A stretch of 5,867 nt of DNA, taken from contig JADFHV010000144.1 of assembly GCA_022566975.1 (NCBI GenBank), forward strand, positions 1-5,867, given 5' to 3'. The notes under the pieces were generated by a model. That model saw only the letters and a list, made by a program, of their open reading frames with translations, was not told the origin of the DNA and did not search any database. Made by a program: the position numbers and the translations under genes. How positions within the stretch are numbered: position 1 is the stretch's first letter; each line of letters opens with the position of its first letter. Of the stretch, positions 5,230 through 5,867 are shown in pieces. Source of the DNA: Chloroflexota bacterium. Lineage in GTDB: Bacteria > Chloroflexota > Dehalococcoidia > SAR202 > UBA11138.

Positions 5230-5867
5230 TGCGCCCCGGGCCGCTCCTCCATGGATTGCGTTTATATACTGTCCTGTTTATTGGCCCAGCAACCACACGG
5301 CTATTCCCGGGACCCGGCGAAACCAATACCGGCTATGCTGCCTCCACGATTCCCCCTGACCTGCGGGAGGGGGCAAATGCCGTGGTACGCAAGAGCGTCC
5401 ACAAGTGGGTGATAACCAGCATATCCAAGGCCCAACTGCACGTAGAGGAGGCCATTACCATCCTGAACGAAAGCGGTCGGGTGCACGGTGCGGCCTACAT
5501 CTACTATGACCGGTTCCGGAAAGTGCGGCGCCTCAAAGGAAAGATTTTTCGCGCGGATGGAACGCTGGTCCGAAAAATCAAAAGGACTGAAATCCTGGAT
5601 GTGTCGCTGGCCGATAACGCGACCTTCTTTAGTGATAGCCGGGCCAAGATCATCGAGTTCGCCTATGGGACCTATCCCTTCACCATCGAGTATTCCTACG
5701 TGCTGGCTTACAAGGGATACCTGAACCTAGACCGTTGGCAACCGCTGAAGGAATCCCTGGCGGTGGAGTCGGCGTCATTGACCGTATCCCATCCCACGGG
5801 GCTACCGGTCCGCTACCACTTGCTGGGGGGCATGTCCGAGCCCGGGGCGAGCCTGCAGAACGGCATC
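5229..5867 (+). CDS. DUF3857 domain protein, second copy (3' end outside window)
   Basis: The frame is open for 213 codons to the window edge. The ATG overlaps the previous stop as TGATG (TGA 5227-5229), indicating translational coupling and a shared transcript with the upstream DUF3857 protein. Seen directly: a weakly hydrophobic N terminus ('LYTVLFIGPA', residues 12-21) that could be a poor signal peptide; then 'IPPDLREGANAVVR' (41-54), the usual lead-in of the family; 'ITILNESGRVHGAAYIYYD' style strands (76-94); 'KIFRADGTLVRKIKRTEILDVS' (~104-125); and 'KIIEFAYGTYPFTIEYSYVL' (~138-157), which is characteristic of DUF3857. Family members usually continue into a transglutaminase-like domain, which would lie outside the window. 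Adjacent pairs of such genes are, as I recall, common in Bacteroidota. They are probably exported and act at the cell envelope; the function is not established. Composition matches the sequence just upstream, not the que/ccm part. Confidence 0.82.
   Translation, partial: MRPGPLLHGLRLYTVLFIGPATTRLFPGPGETNTGYAASTIPPDLREGANAVVRKSVHKWVITSISKAQLHVEEAITILNESGRVHGAAYIYYDRFRKVRRLKGKIFRADGTLVRKIKRTEILDVSLADNATFFSDSRAKIIEFAYGTYPFTIEYSYVLAYKGYLNLDRWQPLKESLAVESASLTVSHPTGLPVRYHLLGGMSEPGASLQNGI

Overview
The window looks like a piece of an uncultured bacterium's genome or metagenome contig, and it has two parts that meet at about position 3300. The left part (1 to ~3300) is GC-rich, with G or C at most third codon positions; 43 of 60 bases in 2641-2700 and 37 of 60 in 3241-3300 are G/C. 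It carries a queuosine precursor cluster and the start of a cytochrome c maturation (heme exporter) cluster. The style of these genes, and a dispersed repeat of the 'CCCTTCGACAAGCTCAGGG' type, would fit Chloroflexota (Dehalococcoidia/SAR202-like), but this is inference. The right part (~3301 to 5867) is less GC-rich (26 of 60 in 3301-3360, 25 of 60 in 3421-3480, 32 of 60 in 5041-5100). It encodes two DUF3857/transglutaminase-like proteins of the kind abundant in Bacteroidota, Ignavibacteria and related phyla.

Minus strand, read right to left: queF (1959-1537), queC (1406-663) and queE (516 to beyond the left edge) form a probable operon for 7-deazaguanine synthesis. QueE makes 7-carboxy-7-deazaguanine, QueC converts it to preQ0, and QueF reduces preQ0 to preQ1, the base inserted into tRNA by Tgt. 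QueD is not in the window. The queF-queC gap carries the dispersed repeat, and the queC-queE gap carries a perfect 12-bp hairpin. A possible queF promoter lies at 1998-2027.

Plus strand, divergent from queF: a CcmA-like ABC ATPase (2147-2878) overlaps by 4 nt the start of a CcmB-like membrane protein (from 2875). After 142 codons the CcmB sequence stops matching its family. The reading frame continues without interruption into a nearly complete DUF3857-transglutaminase-DUF3858-type protein that lacks its own start and signal peptide. A second DUF3857 gene overlaps its stop codon (5229 to beyond the right edge).

The main observation is this in-frame junction. It coincides with a perfect 14-bp palindrome (3299-3312), an abrupt GC change and a switch of protein family. 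The most economical explanation is a chimeric join (assembly or amplification artefact) between two genomes. A real recombination event is possible but would have destroyed ccmB. I do not see a convincing new biological system. The fused 784-residue protein should not be taken as a natural multidomain protein without read-level support.
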